From Sphingomonas vulcanisoli (lineage in GTDB: Bacteria; Pseudomonadota; Alphaproteobacteria; Sphingomonadales; Sphingomonadaceae), in the NCBI RefSeq assembly GCF_011761305.1, contig NZ_JAAOZC010000004.1, forward strand, positions 186,001 to 250,000: a DNA stretch of 64,000 nt. The letters are read 5' to 3'. Under the pieces are notes generated by a model. It was given only the letters and a program-made list of their open reading frames with translations. It did not search any database and was not told the origin of the DNA. Below are positions 17,432-30,248 of this stretch, piece after piece. The translations under genes and the position numbers were made by a program. The first letter of the stretch is position 1. Every line of letters starts with the position of its first letter.

Positions 17432-17661
17432 AGGCTGCAATTAGACGCTAAAAATGCGATAAGCTGAGGCGGAACTATCGATATTCGGTTCTTAGATGAA
17501 CTCCAGATAAACAAATACTGTATGATTGGCCAAATTATCAAAGTTGTGGATCGATGGATTGACGTTCATCTTAGCGAAAGGTTGCGGATCGCCAGTGATC
17601 CGCCCGCCGAAGTAATCGTGCCGCTGCTGCACACTTTTGGCTTTGGCTGCGTTACGCCCCC
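17432..17661. other. Intergenic region between divergent genes
   Basis: Moderately A/T-rich stretch between the barrel gene and the lipid kinase gene. It must contain promoters for both, but I cannot pick out convincing -35/-10 pairs. No coding frame is supported. Confidence 0.5.
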
Positions 17662-18570
17662 GTGACGAAATCCATCCCTACTCTCGTAAACAGCTCCGGC
17701 GGCGCGGCGGCCCGGCTTGGCGACAAGCTCGCGCCCACGATCAAAGCCGCTTTCGAGCAAGCAGGGCTGACCGCTGAACTCCATATCGTCGCGGGTGCCA
17801 AGATCGCGGACGCAGTGTCCGAAGCCGCCGGGGAGGGCGTCGTCGCAGTTGGCGGCGGCGACGGCACGATCGGCTGCGCGGCGGGCGCGATCGTCGATGG
17901 CGGCGGGAAGGCGACACTCGCCATCCTGCCGCTGGGTACGCGCAACCATCTTGCAGGAGAGCTCGGCATTCCGGGCGATCTCACCAAGGTCGCCGCGCTG
18001 ATCGCCGACGGAGCCACGCGCCGCATCGATCTCGCCCGCGTCAACGGCCACGCCTTCGTGAACAACGCTTCCGTGGGCTTCTATCCCGATATGGTCGAGC
18101 ATCGGGAAGAGATGCAGGCGCGCGGGCTGCCCAAATGGCTCGCCAACTTCCCTGCCGCAGGCCACGTTCTTGGCCGCGCGCGGCATCACCGGCTGCGCCT
18201 GCGGCTGGACGGATCGGAGCAGACGGTCCGCACGCCGATGCTGTTCGTCGGCAACAATCGCTATGTGCTCGAGCTGGGTCAGGTCGGCAAGCGCCAGGCG
18301 CTCGATGATGGCAAGCTGTCGGTCTATGCGGTGGAAAGCGGCACCCCCGTCCGCCTCGCCTGGATTGCGCTGCGCACCATCCTCGGCCGCGCCGACACCG
18401 CGCGCGATTTCGCCGCGCTGGCCGAGGTTAAGGCGTTCGAGGTGGAGGCGCACCAGCGCAGCATCCGCATCGCCATCGACGGCGAAGTCATCCGCCTGCG
18501 CAGCCCGCTCCGCTTCACGGTCCAGCCCAAGGCGCTGACGGTGATCGCGACGCCGCTGCCTCCCACCTAA
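17662..18570 (+). CDS. Diacylglycerol/lipid kinase family protein
   Basis: Putative soluble lipid kinase of the DgkB/YegS type, 302 aa. The catalytic nucleotide-binding motif [15 protein letters not shown] lies near residue 75, followed by [16 protein letters not shown] and [16 protein letters not shown]. The C-terminal beta-rich half ([29 protein letters not shown]) completes the fold. The lipid substrate cannot be told from sequence. The GTG start at 17662 has no strong ribosome binding site. It precedes pheS by 79 bp on the same strand. Confidence 0.88.
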   Translation: MTKSIPTLVNSSGGAAARLGDKLAPTIKAAFEQAGLTAELHIVAGAKIADAVSEAAGEGVVAVGGGDGTIGCAAGAIVDGGGKATLAILPLGTRNHLAGELGIPGDLTKVAALIADGATRRIDLARVNGHAFVNNASVGFYPDMVEHREEMQARGLPKWLANFPAAGHVLGRARHHRLRLRLDGSEQTVRTPMLFVGNNRYVLELGQVGKRQALDDGKLSVYAVESGTPVRLAWIALRTILGRADTARDFAALAEVKAFEVEAHQRSIRIAIDGEVIRLRSPLRFTVQPKALTVIATPLPPT

Positions 18571-18649
18571 CCGCCCAATCGGGCAGCGCGCGCTTGCGCG
18601 AAGCGGCCAGCCGGTGCCAAAGGGCGCCCAATCCCTACGGAATCGACGA

Positions 18650-19732
18650 ATGACCGAAATCGGGCACCTGCGCGACCAACTGCTGTCGGACATCACAAGC
18701 GCGGACCTCCCCGCACTGGAAGAGGTTCGCGTCCGCGCGCTCGGCAAATCGGGCGCGATCACCGCGCTGCTGAAAACGCTCGGGCAGATGTCGCCCGAGG
18801 AGCGCACCGAAAGAGCGCCCGCCATCCAGGCATTGCGCACCAGTGTCTCCGAAGCGATCGAGGCGCGCAAGGCGGCGCTGGAGGCGGCGGCCCTCGATGC
18901 GCGGCTGGCGACCGAGACGCTCGACATGACGCTGCCGATCGCGCCCGCGCCGCAGGGCAGCGTCCATCCGGTCAGCCAGGTGATGGACGAGCTTGCTGAA
19001 ATCTTCGCCGATCTCGGCTTCGCGGTCGCCACCGGGCCCGAGATCGAGGACGACTGGCACAATTTCACCGCGCTCAACATTCCCGAAACGCATCCCGCGC
19101 GCGCGATGCACGATACCTTTTACTTCCCCGATGTGGATGGTGAGGGGCGCAAGATGCTGCTCCGCACGCACACTTCGCCGGTGCAGATCCGCACGATGAT
19201 GAGCGGCCCGCCGCCGATCCGCATCATCGCGCCCGGCCGCACCTATCGTTCGGACAGCGACGCCACGCACACGCCGATGTTCCATCAGGTCGAGGGGCTG
19301 GTGATCGATCGCGGCGTCCACCTCGGCCACCTCAAATGGACGCTGGAGACCTTCGTGAAGGCCTTCTTCGAGCGTGAAGATATCGTGCTGCGCCTGCGCC
19401 CCAGCTACTTCCCCTTCACCGAGCCTTCGGTGGAGGTCGATGTCGGCTATACGCTGACCAACGGCCGCCGCGTGATCGGCGGCAATCAGCCCGATGGCTG
19501 GATGGAGATTCTGGGCTCCGGCATGGTCCATACCAAGGTGATCGAGGCGTGCGGGCTCGATCCCGCCGAATGGCAGGGCTTCGCTTTCGGCTGCGGCATC
19601 GATCGGCTGGCGATGCTCAAATATGGCATGGACGATCTGCGTGCTTTCTTCGACGGCGATCTGCGCTGGCTGCGCAACTATGGCTTCCGCGCACTCGACG
19701 TGCCGACCTTGAGCGGGGGCGTCGGCGCATGA
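18650..19732 (+). CDS. pheS: Phenylalanine--tRNA ligase alpha subunit
   Basis: Catalytic alpha subunit of the heterotetrameric PheRS, 360 aa. It has an N-terminal coiled-coil arm (about residues 1-90) and the class II core with [24 protein letters not shown], the motif 2 region [17 protein letters not shown], and motif 3 [20 protein letters not shown] 18650 was chosen on family length. Its TGA overlaps the ATG of pheT (ATGA), so the subunits are translationally coupled. Confidence 0.97.
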   Translation: MTEIGHLRDQLLSDITSADLPALEEVRVRALGKSGAITALLKTLGQMSPEERTERAPAIQALRTSVSEAIEARKAALEAAALDARLATETLDMTLPIAPAPQGSVHPVSQVMDELAEIFADLGFAVATGPEIEDDWHNFTALNIPETHPARAMHDTFYFPDVDGEGRKMLLRTHTSPVQIRTMMSGPPPIRIIAPGRTYRSDSDATHTPMFHQVEGLVIDRGVHLGHLKWTLETFVKAFFEREDIVLRLRPSYFPFTEPSVEVDVGYTLTNGRRVIGGNQPDGWMEILGSGMVHTKVIEACGLDPAEWQGFAFGCGIDRLAMLKYGMDDLRAFFDGDLRWLRNYGFRALDVPTLSGGVGA

Positions 19733-22113
19733 AGTTCACCCTCAGCTGGCTCAAGGAGCATCTCGATACCGAGGCCGAGCTTGGCGCCGTGATCGAGACG
19801 CTGACCAACATCGGCCTTGAAGTCGAAGGCGTCGAGGATCGCGCGGCGAAGCTCAAGGGCTTCACCATCGCCAAGGTGCTAAGCGCCGCACCGCATCCGC
19901 AGGCGGACAAATTGCAGGTGTTGAGCGTCGATACCGGCAGCGGCGATCCGCTGCAGGTGGTCTGTGGAGCGCCCAATGCGCGCGCGGGGCTGGTGGGCGT
20001 GTTCGGCGCGCCGGGGGCGGTGGTGCCGTCGAACGGCATGGAGCTGCGCGTCGCAGCGATCCGGGGCGTCGAATCGAACGGCATGATGTGCTCACTTCGG
20101 GAGCTGGAGCTGGGCGAAAGCCATGACGGCATCGTCGAGCTGCCCGAGGATGCGCCGGTTGGGGTTGCCTATGCCGATTATGCGGCGCTGTCCGATCCGG
20201 TGATCGACGTGGCGATTACGCCCAACCGCCAGGATTGCATGGGCGTGCGCGGCATCGCACGCGATCTCGCGGCGACGGGGCTCGGCACGCTCAGGCCACT
20301 CGGCGAAGTCTATAAGATGACGGTGAAGCCGGTGGCGGGCGACGAGCCCGGCCCGGACGTGCGTACCGACGATCCGCAGGGCTGCCCGGCTTTCTATGCG
20401 CAGGCGGTCTCGGGCGTCAGCAACGGCGCTTCGCCGGAGTGGATACGGAGCAAGCTCGAGGCGATCGGCCAGCGCGCGATTTCGATGCTGGTGGATATCA
20501 CCAATTTCGTCTCGATCGATCTCGGCCGGCCGCTTCACGTCTATGACCGCGCCAAACTCTCGGGTGCTTTGGTCGCAAGGCGCGCGCAGGATGGCGAGCA
20601 AGTGGTGGCGCTCAACGGCAAGACCTATACGCTCGACGCCAGCATGACGGTGATCGCCGACGACGTGCAGGTCCACGATATCGCGGGCATCATGGGCGGC
20701 GAGCATTCGGGCGTTTCGGACGGCACCACCGACGTGCTGATCGAATGCGCCTATTTCGAGTCCGAACGCATCGCGCTGACCGGGCAGAAGCTCGGCCTGA
20801 CCAGCGATGCCCGCTCACGCTTCGAACGCGGCGTTGATCCGGCTTTCCTTGAGGATGGCCTGGCAATCGCCACGCATCTTGTGCTGGAGCATTGCGGCGG
20901 CACGCCCAGCGCCGTCACCCGCGCGGGCGAGCCGCCGGCGGGCGTCCGCACCTTCCGCTGCGATCCGGCGCTCACCGCGAAACTGGCGGGGTTCGAGGTG
21001 GCGCCCGATCGCCAGCGCGCGATCCTCACCGGCCTCGGCTTCGGGCTCGACGGCAGCTGGACGGTGCGCGTGCCGAGCTGGCGCCGCGATGTCGATGGGC
21101 CTGCCGACATCGTCGAAGAGATCGTGCGGATCGAGGGGCTCGATGCCGTGCCCTCCACACCGCTGCCCCGCGCCGAAGGCGTCGCCCGCCCGACGACGAC
21201 GCCCGAGCAGAAGATCGAGCGCATCCTTCGCCGCACCGCCGCCGCGCGCGGGCTCAACGAGGCGGTGACGTGGAGTTTCCTGCCGGTGGCCGAGGCCGAG
21301 GCGTTCGGCGGCGCGCGCTGGGTGTTGGCCAATCCGATCAGCGAGGAGATGAAGGCGATGCGGCCCTCGCTGCTTCCCGGGCTGATCGCGGCAGGCCGCC
21401 GCAACCGCGATCGTGGCGCGCAATCGTTGCGCTTGTTCGAAGTCGGTCGCCGCTATCTCGCCGAGGCGGAGCGGCCGACGCTGGGGCTGCTGCTGGCCGG
21501 CGATCGCGCCGCGCGGAGCTGGCGGCAGGGCAAGGCGCAGGGTTTCGATGCGTTCGATGCCAAGGCCGAAGCGCTGGCGCTGCTGGCGGCGGCGGGCGCG
21601 CCGGTCGATCGGCTGCAGGTGATGGAAGCCGTAGGCGGCTGGTGGCATCCGGGCCGTTCGGGATCGCTGCGGCTGGGGCCGAAGACGATCGTCGCCGAAT
21701 TCGGTGAGCTCCACCCGGCCTTGCTCAAACGCTTCGATCTCGATGGCCCGGCGGTCGCCGCTGAGCTGTATCTCGATGCCCTGCCCGCCAAGCGCGACGG
21801 CGGCCGGATGCGCCCCGCTTATGCCCCGCCCGCGCTGCAGGCCGTGACGCGCGACTTCGCCTTCGTGGCGCCGGCCGATCTGGCGGCGGACAGCCTGCTG
21901 CGCGCCGTGAAGGGCGCGGACAAGGCAGTGATCGTCGATGCCGAATTGTTCGACGTGTTCGTCGGCGGCGGGCTGGCCGAGGGCGAGAAGAGCCTGGCGC
22001 TGAGCGTAACGCTGCAGCCGGGCGAGAAGAGCTTTACCGACGCGGAGCTGCAGGCGGTGGCGGCAAAGGTTGTGGCTGCGGCGGAGAAGGTTGGCGCGCG
22101 GTTGCGGGCTTAA
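19729..22113 (+). CDS. pheT: Phenylalanine--tRNA ligase beta subunit
   Basis: Beta subunit of PheRS, 794 aa, the usual size. In order: an N-terminal EMAP-like tRNA-binding domain (about 40-148, [20 protein letters not shown]), B3/B4 editing region, B5 domain, a catalytic-like core ([12 protein letters not shown]) and the C-terminal FDX-ACB anticodon-binding domain ([16 protein letters not shown] onward). The start overlaps the pheS stop. A family A repeat follows immediately after the stop. Confidence 0.97.
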   Translation: MKFTLSWLKEHLDTEAELGAVIETLTNIGLEVEGVEDRAAKLKGFTIAKVLSAAPHPQADKLQVLSVDTGSGDPLQVVCGAPNARAGLVGVFGAPGAVVPSNGMELRVAAIRGVESNGMMCSLRELELGESHDGIVELPEDAPVGVAYADYAALSDPVIDVAITPNRQDCMGVRGIARDLAATGLGTLRPLGEVYKMTVKPVAGDEPGPDVRTDDPQGCPAFYAQAVSGVSNGASPEWIRSKLEAIGQRAISMLVDITNFVSIDLGRPLHVYDRAKLSGALVARRAQDGEQVVALNGKTYTLDASMTVIADDVQVHDIAGIMGGEHSGVSDGTTDVLIECAYFESERIALTGQKLGLTSDARSRFERGVDPAFLEDGLAIATHLVLEHCGGTPSAVTRAGEPPAGVRTFRCDPALTAKLAGFEVAPDRQRAILTGLGFGLDGSWTVRVPSWRRDVDGPADIVEEIVRIEGLDAVPSTPLPRAEGVARPTTTPEQKIERILRRTAAARGLNEAVTWSFLPVAEAEAFGGARWVLANPISEEMKAMRPSLLPGLIAAGRRNRDRGAQSLRLFEVGRRYLAEAERPTLGLLLAGDRAARSWRQGKAQGFDAFDAKAEALALLAAAGAPVDRLQVMEAVGGWWHPGRSGSLRLGPKTIVAEFGELHPALLKRFDLDGPAVAAELYLDALPAKRDGGRMRPAYAPPALQAVTRDFAFVAPADLAADSLLRAVKGADKAVIVDAELFDVFVGGGLAEGEKSLALSVTLQPGEKSFTDAELQAVAAKVVAAAEKVGARLRA

Positions 22114-22120
22114 TATCTAG

Positions 22121-22255
22121 CCCCTCCCTTTTTAGGGAGGGGTTGGGGTGGGTGCGAGCGAAGCGAGCTCCGCCGCTTACCTCTAAAGCGCCGCCGGGGC
22201 ATCGAGCCCCGTCGCCGCTACCCCACCCCCAACCCCTCCCCTGAAGGGGAGGGGC
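22121..22255. repeat. Palindromic repeat, family A, copy 4
   Basis: Arms CCCCTCCCTTTTTAGGGAGG and CCCCTCCCCTGAAGGGGAGG around a centre with a GCGAGCGAAGCGAGC-type hairpin and a GGGGCATCGAGCCCC hairpin. It separates the convergent pheT and metW genes. Confidence 0.85.
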
Positions 22256-22263
22256 TTTAATTC

Positions 22264-22851
22264 TCACCCCCGCACCAAAAACACCGCATGTTCGGCGCGC
22301 AAATTTGCCGCCGTATCCCCGATCCGCCGATTCCCGGCGAGGAACCACGCGCCTTCCACCGTGATCCCCCGTTCCGCGACGAAGGCGCGGAAATCGTCGA
22401 TCGTCAGTTGGTGGATGTTCTGTGTCTCATACCAGCTGACCGGCAGCGCGGGCGTCACCGGCATCCTCCCCCCCCAGAACAGCCCCCAGCGCACGCGCCA
22501 GTAAGCGAAATTGGGAAAGGAAACGAAGGCCGCTTTGCCGATCCGCAGCAGCTCGGTCAGCACCGCATCGGGGGCCCGCGCCGTCTGCAGCGTCTGGCTC
22601 AGGATGGCAACATCGAAGCTTTTGTCGGGATAGAAGCCGAGGTCGGTATCGGCATCGCCCTGCACCACCGAAAGCCCGCGCGCGACGCTCAGCGAGACGT
22701 TGACCGGATCGATCTCCAAACCGCGCACATCGGCATTACGGGAGTCCCGCAGCTCGGCCATCAGCGCGCCATCGCCGCAGCCGATATCAAGCACCCGCGC
22801 ACCCGGCGCGACATGCTCGGCAATGATCGCGAGGTCCGGGCGGAGGTTCAC
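22264..22851 (-). CDS. metW: Methionine biosynthesis protein MetW
   Basis: MetW-type SAM-dependent methyltransferase-like protein, 195 aa, which in proteobacteria works with MetX in methionine biosynthesis. The SAM motif is VLDIGCGDGALMAEL near the N-terminus; other family marks are DPVNVSLSVARGLSVVQGDAD and YPDKSFDVAILSQTLQ, plus PVSWYETQNIHQLTIDDF. GTG 22851 has GGGGAGG four nt upstream, and that site is the 3' arm of the family B hairpin. A start further upstream would translate the repeat. Downstream of metX, so co-transcribed across the repeat. Confidence 0.93.
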   Translation of the reverse strand: MNLRPDLAIIAEHVAPGARVLDIGCGDGALMAELRDSRNADVRGLEIDPVNVSLSVARGLSVVQGDADTDLGFYPDKSFDVAILSQTLQTARAPDAVLTELLRIGKAAFVSFPNFAYWRVRWGLFWGGRMPVTPALPVSWYETQNIHQLTIDDFRAFVAERGITVEGAWFLAGNRRIGDTAANLRAEHAVFLVRG

Positions 22852-22854
22852 AAA

Positions 22855-22984
22855 TCCTCCCCGGCACGGGGAGGGGGACCGCTCGCGCAGCGAGGGGTGG
22901 AGGGGGCTCTCCACCTGCGCTGCGCTTCGCCGAGCGCCCCCTCCACCAGCCTGCGGCTGGTCCCCCTCCCCGTGCCGGGGAGGA
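22855..22984. repeat. Palindromic repeat, family B, copy 3
   Basis: Fills the metX-metW gap exactly. The metW-proximal hairpin (22856-22874, CCTCCCCG-TGC-CGGGGAGG on the minus strand) supplies the metW ribosome binding site. Confidence 0.85.
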
Positions 22985-24118
22985 TCATAGTCCCGCCCTC
23001 AAAAAACCATCGATCACGCGCGAAAGCTCGGGCACGTCGAGCAGGAAGCTGTCGTGGCCGAAGGGCGCCGAGAGTTCGACGAAGCTCGCCTTGGCACCGG
23101 CAGCGGTCAGCGCGTGGACGATCGCGCGGCTGTCGCTGGTCGGATAGAGCCAATCGGTATCGAAGCTGACGATGCAGAAGCGCGTTGCGGTGCCGCGAAA
23201 GGCATCGGCCAGCCGCCCGCCATGCTCCTCGGCAACGTCATAATAATCCATCGCGCGGGTGATATAGAGATAGGAGTTGGCATCGAAGCGATCGGTGAAG
23301 CTCAGCCCCTGATGGCGCAGATAGCTTTCCACCTGAAAATCGGCATCGAAACCGAAGCCGACGGACTCGCGCTTCTGCAGCCGCCGTCCGAATTTCTCGG
23401 TCAGCCCCGCCTCCGAGAGATAGGTGATGTGCGCCGCCATCCGCGCGACCGCGAGGCCCGCTGACGGCCCCTCGGCCTGCCCGTAATAGTCACCGCCGCG
23501 CCAGTTGGGATCGGCCATGATCGCCTGGCGCCCAACCTCATGGAAGGCGATGTTCTGCGCGGAGTGGCGCGCCGTCGAGGCGATCACCACCGCCGATCGC
23601 ACCCGCGCCGGATAGGTCGCCGCCCATTCGATCACCTGCATCCCGCCCATCGATCCACCGACCACGGCGGCCAGGCTCCAGATGCCGAGATGATCGAGCA
23701 GCAGCGCCTGCGCGCGCACCATGTCGCGGATGGTGATCACCGGAAAGCGCATTGCATAGGGCGTGCCGGTCACGGGATCGGCGCTCGCCGGGCCGGAGCT
23801 GCCCATGCAGGAGCCGAGCACATTGGCGCAGACGATGAAATTCCGCGCGGGATCGATCGGTTTGCCGGGCCCGACCATGCGCGCCCACCAGCCCGGCTTG
23901 CCCGTGCGGGGATGGTTGGAAGCAACATGCTGATCGCCGGTCAGCGCGTGGCAGATCAGGATGGCGTTGGAGGCGTCTGCATCGAGCGTGCCATAGGTCT
24001 CATAGCCGACCTCGATCTGCGACAGAGACGCGCCGCCGTCGAGCGCCAGCGGCCCGGGCAGCACGATATGGCGCGCCAGGCCGAAGCGTTGATCGTCAGG
24101 GGGGCTCACCGCCAGCAT
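22985..24118 (-). CDS. metX: Homoserine O-acyltransferase MetX
   Basis: Acylates homoserine (acetyl or succinyl donor not certain) as the first committed step to methionine. The 377-aa alpha/beta-hydrolase-fold enzyme shows [13 protein letters not shown], the nucleophile elbow [13 protein letters not shown], the late Asp in [14 protein letters not shown] and the catalytic His in FGHDSFLLD. It is first of the metX-metW pair. The upstream region holds a family C repeat. I looked for a SAM riboswitch there and saw none. Confidence 0.95.
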   Translation of the reverse strand: MLAVSPPDDQRFGLARHIVLPGPLALDGGASLSQIEVGYETYGTLDADASNAILICHALTGDQHVASNHPRTGKPGWWARMVGPGKPIDPARNFIVCANVLGSCMGSSGPASADPVTGTPYAMRFPVITIRDMVRAQALLLDHLGIWSLAAVVGGSMGGMQVIEWAATYPARVRSAVVIASTARHSAQNIAFHEVGRQAIMADPNWRGGDYYGQAEGPSAGLAVARMAAHITYLSEAGLTEKFGRRLQKRESVGFGFDADFQVESYLRHQGLSFTDRFDANSYLYITRAMDYYDVAEEHGGRLADAFRGTATRFCIVSFDTDWLYPTSDSRAIVHALTAAGAKASFVELSAPFGHDSFLLDVPELSRVIDGFLRAGL

Positions 24119-24168
24119 GGCGCGCGGGCTACGCGCGTGGCCCCGCCTCCGTCAATGCGAGGGAGCAT

Positions 24169-24256
24169 CCGTTCGTGCCGAGCTTGTGGAAGCACCGCCC
24201 TTCTTTTCCGATCCTCGCGAAGAAAGACGATCCTTCGACAGGGTCAGGATGAACGG
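24169..24256. repeat. Short inverted repeat, family C, copy 3
   Basis: CCGTTCGTGCCGAGCTTGTG...GATCCTTCGACAGGGTCAGG: degenerate inverted arms with GAAGAAAGAC in the centre. It lies in the divergent metX-SDR gap, so promoters must fit around it. Confidence 0.7.
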
Positions 24257-24306
24257 GCCTTTTTGGGTTATCGAATTTCGCGAAAAACCCCTCTACACGC
24301 CCGCGC

Positions 24307-25014
24307 ATGACCAAGCCCCTCCACGATCGCATCGCTCTTGTCACCGGCGCCTCGCGCGGCATCGGCGCGGCCACGGCACAAGCCCTCGGCGCCCAGGGCG
24401 CGCATGTCATCCTCGTCGCGCGGACCAGTGGTGGGCTGGAGGAGACCGAGGAGGCGATCCACGCGGCCGGCGGCACCGCGACGATCGCGCCGGTCGATCT
24501 GGTCGATGGCGATTCGATCGGGCGCTTGGCGGCGGCGGTGCAGGAGCGGTGGGGAAAGCTCGATATTCTCGTCCTCAACGCGGCGATGCTCGGCACGCTG
24601 ACCTCGGTCGCGCAGATCGATCAGAAAGAATTCTCCCGGCTGTTGACGCTCAACGTCGGCGCGCCGCAGGCTTTGCTCGCGGCGTTCGATCCCCTGCTCC
24701 GCGCCGCCGAGCATCCGCGCGTGATCGGGCTGACCTCCAGCGTCGGTTCGCAGCCGCGGCCCTATTGGGGCGGCTATGGCGCTTCCAAGGCAGCGCTGGA
24801 GATGCTGTTGCTCAGCTATGCCGAAGAATTGCGCAACCTGCGCGATCTGCGCGTGGCGATCGTCGATCCCGGCGCGACCCGCACCGCGATGCGCGCGCTG
24901 GCGTTTCCCGGAGAGGATCCCGCAAAGTTGAAGGGCCCGGAGATCGTCGGCGAGGCGATCGCACGGCTGCTGATCGACGATTTCGCGACGGGAAGGCTCG
25001 TGCGGTTAAATTAA
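24307..25014 (+). CDS. SDR family NAD(P)-dependent oxidoreductase
   Basis: Classical short-chain dehydrogenase/reductase, 235 aa. The cofactor motif is TGASRGIG near residue 14, the NAAM variant of NNAG follows at LVLNAAMLG, and the active site has a Ser (TSSVGS) and YGASK. The arginine in LVARTSGG after beta-2 hints at NADP preference. Its substrate is not predictable. A family B repeat starts right after the stop. Confidence 0.9.
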   Translation: MTKPLHDRIALVTGASRGIGAATAQALGAQGAHVILVARTSGGLEETEEAIHAAGGTATIAPVDLVDGDSIGRLAAAVQERWGKLDILVLNAAMLGTLTSVAQIDQKEFSRLLTLNVGAPQALLAAFDPLLRAAEHPRVIGLTSSVGSQPRPYWGGYGASKAALEMLLLSYAEELRNLRDLRVAIVDPGATRTAMRALAFPGEDPAKLKGPEIVGEAIARLLIDDFATGRLVRLN

Positions 25015-25015
25015 A

Positions 25016-25138
25016 TCCTCCCCGGCACGAGGAGGTGGCAGGCCGAAGGCCTGACGGAGGGGGCTATCCATTGAGCGCAACGCTCGTTGTGAGCCCCCTC
25101 CACCATGCTGCGCATGGCCCCCCCGTACCGGGGAGGAT
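25016..25138. repeat. Palindromic repeat, family B, copy 4
   Basis: Degenerate copy (left arm TCCTCCCCGGCACGAGGAGG, right arm CCCCCCGTACCGGGGAGG) with inner GCAGGCCGAAGGCCTG. It lies between convergent genes. Confidence 0.8.
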
Positions 25139-25144
25139 TGCAAA

Positions 25145-25558
25145 TCAACGCTTCTGACCGGCGCCGACCACGCCACGCAGGAAAGGCGCGCGATCAGCGG
25201 GAGGAAGCGCGCGGAGTGCCTGCAGGACGTGATCGTCGGCACGTACCCGCATCTGCGCGTTCAGCCCCTCGCTCTGCTTGAGCAGGCCTGCGAACTTATC
25301 GACATCCACGTTGGCGCCCGCGATCGCGGTGAGGATCTGCCGCGCGACACCCTGCTGCTGCTGGGCGAGCTGCTGGAGAACCGGATCGCGCTGCCCCTGC
25401 AGCCGCGTCAGCGTGGCGTTGCCAGCGGCGGAAACGCCGGGAATGTTGACCGGCGGCGGCGCGGCTGGCTTGGCGAGCTGCGCGGGCGGCACCTGCGCCA
25501 GCGCCGGCGTGGCGGCTGCGATGGTAATGGCCAGTGCGGCGCGGATGGATGCCTTCAT
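25145..25558 (-). CDS. Secreted helical protein of unknown function
   Basis: Exported 137-aa protein with signal peptide MKASIRAALAITIAAATPALA. The mature part starts proline-rich (AQLAKPAAPPPVNIPG), then is helical and Gln-rich (DPVLQQLAQQQQGVARQIL) and ends in RADDHVLQALRALPPADRAPFLRGV. The size and helical layout resemble Spy/CpxP-like periplasmic proteins, but I see no clear LTxxQ motif, so no function is assigned. Confidence 0.7.
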   Translation of the reverse strand: MKASIRAALAITIAAATPALAQVPPAQLAKPAAPPPVNIPGVSAAGNATLTRLQGQRDPVLQQLAQQQQGVARQILTAIAGANVDVDKFAGLLKQSEGLNAQMRVRADDHVLQALRALPPADRAPFLRGVVGAGQKR

Positions 25559-25672
25559 AGTCTGTGTCTCCTCAACGGTGGCGCCTCATAGGCCTGCGGG
25601 GCACAACGCGCAAAGCGGGGTTAGTGCCGATCCGGTGTTGAGCGGGGCGCGGGCTTCCGGCAAAGCGGCGCG

Positions 25673-28259
<2,587 letters not shown>

Positions 28260-28313
28260 GTCACCTTTGTTGACCAAGCTTTACTTGCATCAAGGAACGC
28301 GGCGCGCGAAAGC

Positions 28314-30167
28314 ATGACGATGGCCAGCCTCGCGCCGCGACGCATCCCCCTGCTGCCGTTGGCAGGCCTCGGCGTCACGCTGCTGGCAGGGATCGGTGCG
28401 ATCCTGATCAGCCGCGGCGTCGCGGTTTCCAATCGCTGGGTGGATCACACGGTCCGCGTGCAGGTCGGCATCATCCAGCTGCTGGAGCGGCTGACTGCCG
28501 AGGACGCGGGCATGCGCGGCTACATGCTGCGCGGTGATCCCAAGATGCGGGAGGAGACACGCGAGGCGCATACGGGTGTCATCGAACAGATGCGCGCGCT
28601 TCGCGCCGATACCGCCGATAATCCGGTTCGTAAGGCCCAGCTGGATCGGTTGGTGCCGCTCATCGAGGCGCGTTGGCGCTTCGCCGAGGGCCGTATCGCG
28701 GTCCGCGAAAAGCTCAAAGGTCCGCCGCCGCCCGTCAGCGCGACGCGACTCGGTGCCGGGCAGACGATCGCCGAAATCCGAGACACGCTGAAAGCCATGT
28801 TCGCTGAAGAACAGAGCCTGCTCAGCGAGCGCCAGCACCGGACGCAGTTGCTCACCACCTGGCTTTCGGTGGCGCTGGCGGGGACGGTGTTCCTGGTGGT
28901 GATCGTCGCCTATCTCACCGCCAGCGATGCGCGCAGCCGCTACATATCGCTCCACGCCGCCCATCGCGAGGCGCGCGCCGCGATCGTCGCCGCCCGTGCC
29001 GAGATGGCGGCGCGCGAGGAAGCCGAATCGCAGCTGCGCCAGATGCAGAAGATCGAATCGATCGGCCAGCTCACCGGCGGCATCGCGCATGATTTCAACA
29101 ATATGCTCGCGGTCATTCTCGGCAGCCTCGAGCTTGCCCAGCGCCGCGCCGCCGATCCCGATCGGCTGGCCCGCCATCTGATCGACGCGCGCGAGGGCGC
29201 CGAACGCGCCGCGACGCTCGTCACCCGCCTGCTCGCTTTCTCGCGGCGACAGTCGCTGGCGCCGGCGATCATCGATCCCCAGGCGCTGATCGAATCCATG
29301 CTCGATATGCTCGATCGCACCTTGGGCGATCCGATCGCGATCCGCACCGCCTTCGAAGGCGAGCCCTGGCGCATCTATGCCGATCCGCTGCAACTCGAAA
29401 ACGCGGTGCTCAACCTTGCGGTCAATGCCCGCGATGCGATGGGCGGCCGGGGCACGATCACCGTCTCCACCAACAACCTGCCCTTCGCCGAGGCGACGCA
29501 TTATGGCCGGCTGGAGATCGCGGCGGGCCACTATGTCGAGATCGCGGTCGGCGATACCGGCACGGGCATGACCGAGGAGGTGCGCGAGCGCGCCTTCGAT
29601 CCCTTCTTCACCACCAAAGCGGTCGGCAAGGGCACGGGGTTGGGGCTCAGCCAGGTGTTCGGCTTCGTCAAGCAATCGGGCGGCCATGTGCTGATCGATA
29701 CCGTGCTCGGCACGGGCACCACGGTGCGCATACTGCTGCCCCGCTTTGAAGGCGAGCTTGCCGTGGATACCATCGAAACACCCTCGCCCGCCACGGTCGC
29801 CGGAGGCGCGAGCGGCCGGGTGCTGGTGGTGGAGGATGACGATCGCGTCCGCCAATTCTCCTGCGATGCGCTGCGCGAGCTGGGGTACGAGCCCGTCGCC
29901 ACCGCCGATGGCGCCCAGGCGCTGGCGATCATCGCGGAGGATGCCGAGATCGCGATGGTGTTCAGCGATGTCGTGATGCCGGTGATGAGCGGCCCCGAGC
30001 TGGCGGCCGAGGCGCGGCGGCTGCGCCCCGATCTGCCGATCCTGTTCACCACCGGCTACGCGCATGACGGATCGGACCCGCTGCTCGAAACCGGCCAGAC
30101 CATGCTCGCCAAGCCCTTCACGATCGATCAGCTGGCGGAAAAGCTGCGCGAAGCAGCGGGGCGGTAG
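28314..30167 (+). CDS. Hybrid sensor histidine kinase with CHASE3 domain and receiver
   Basis: Membrane sensor kinase, 617 aa. TM1 (about 12-35), a periplasmic CHASE3 domain (about 40-180), TM2 (about 183-205), a coiled-coil linker, the HisKA phosphoacceptor (GGIAHDFNNML, His259), HATPase_c (N-box NLAVNARDAM near 370, GDTGTGM, GTGLGLSQVFGF) and a C-terminal receiver domain (VVEDDDRV; Asp552 in FSDVVMPVMSG; Lys600). The internal receiver suggests a phosphorelay or an output not encoded nearby; no response regulator gene is adjacent. The signal is unknown. ATG 28314 or 28320. Confidence 0.93.
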   Translation: MTMASLAPRRIPLLPLAGLGVTLLAGIGAILISRGVAVSNRWVDHTVRVQVGIIQLLERLTAEDAGMRGYMLRGDPKMREETREAHTGVIEQMRALRADTADNPVRKAQLDRLVPLIEARWRFAEGRIAVREKLKGPPPPVSATRLGAGQTIAEIRDTLKAMFAEEQSLLSERQHRTQLLTTWLSVALAGTVFLVVIVAYLTASDARSRYISLHAAHREARAAIVAARAEMAAREEAESQLRQMQKIESIGQLTGGIAHDFNNMLAVILGSLELAQRRAADPDRLARHLIDAREGAERAATLVTRLLAFSRRQSLAPAIIDPQALIESMLDMLDRTLGDPIAIRTAFEGEPWRIYADPLQLENAVLNLAVNARDAMGGRGTITVSTNNLPFAEATHYGRLEIAAGHYVEIAVGDTGTGMTEEVRERAFDPFFTTKAVGKGTGLGLSQVFGFVKQSGGHVLIDTVLGTGTTVRILLPRFEGELAVDTIETPSPATVAGGASGRVLVVEDDDRVRQFSCDALRELGYEPVATADGAQALAIIAEDAEIAMVFSDVVMPVMSGPELAAEARRLRPDLPILFTTGYAHDGSDPLLETGQTMLAKPFTIDQLAEKLREAAGR

Positions 30168-30171
30168 GCAC

Positions 30172-30192
30172 ATCCTCCCCGGCACGGGGAAG
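30172..30192. repeat. Half copy of family B repeat
   Basis: Only the single hairpin ATCCTCCCCGGCACGGGGA remains. It lies directly after the kinase stop codon. Confidence 0.65.
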
Positions 30193-30248
30193 TATTATGT
30201 TCGTTCAGCTTCACTCTCCTAAGCTCCGCCAAAAGGAGATTGAGAGAG

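Noticed and set aside
24119-24306. SAM riboswitch before metX
   Set aside because: The region is largely a family C repeat; I could not see a conserved SAM-II or related core.
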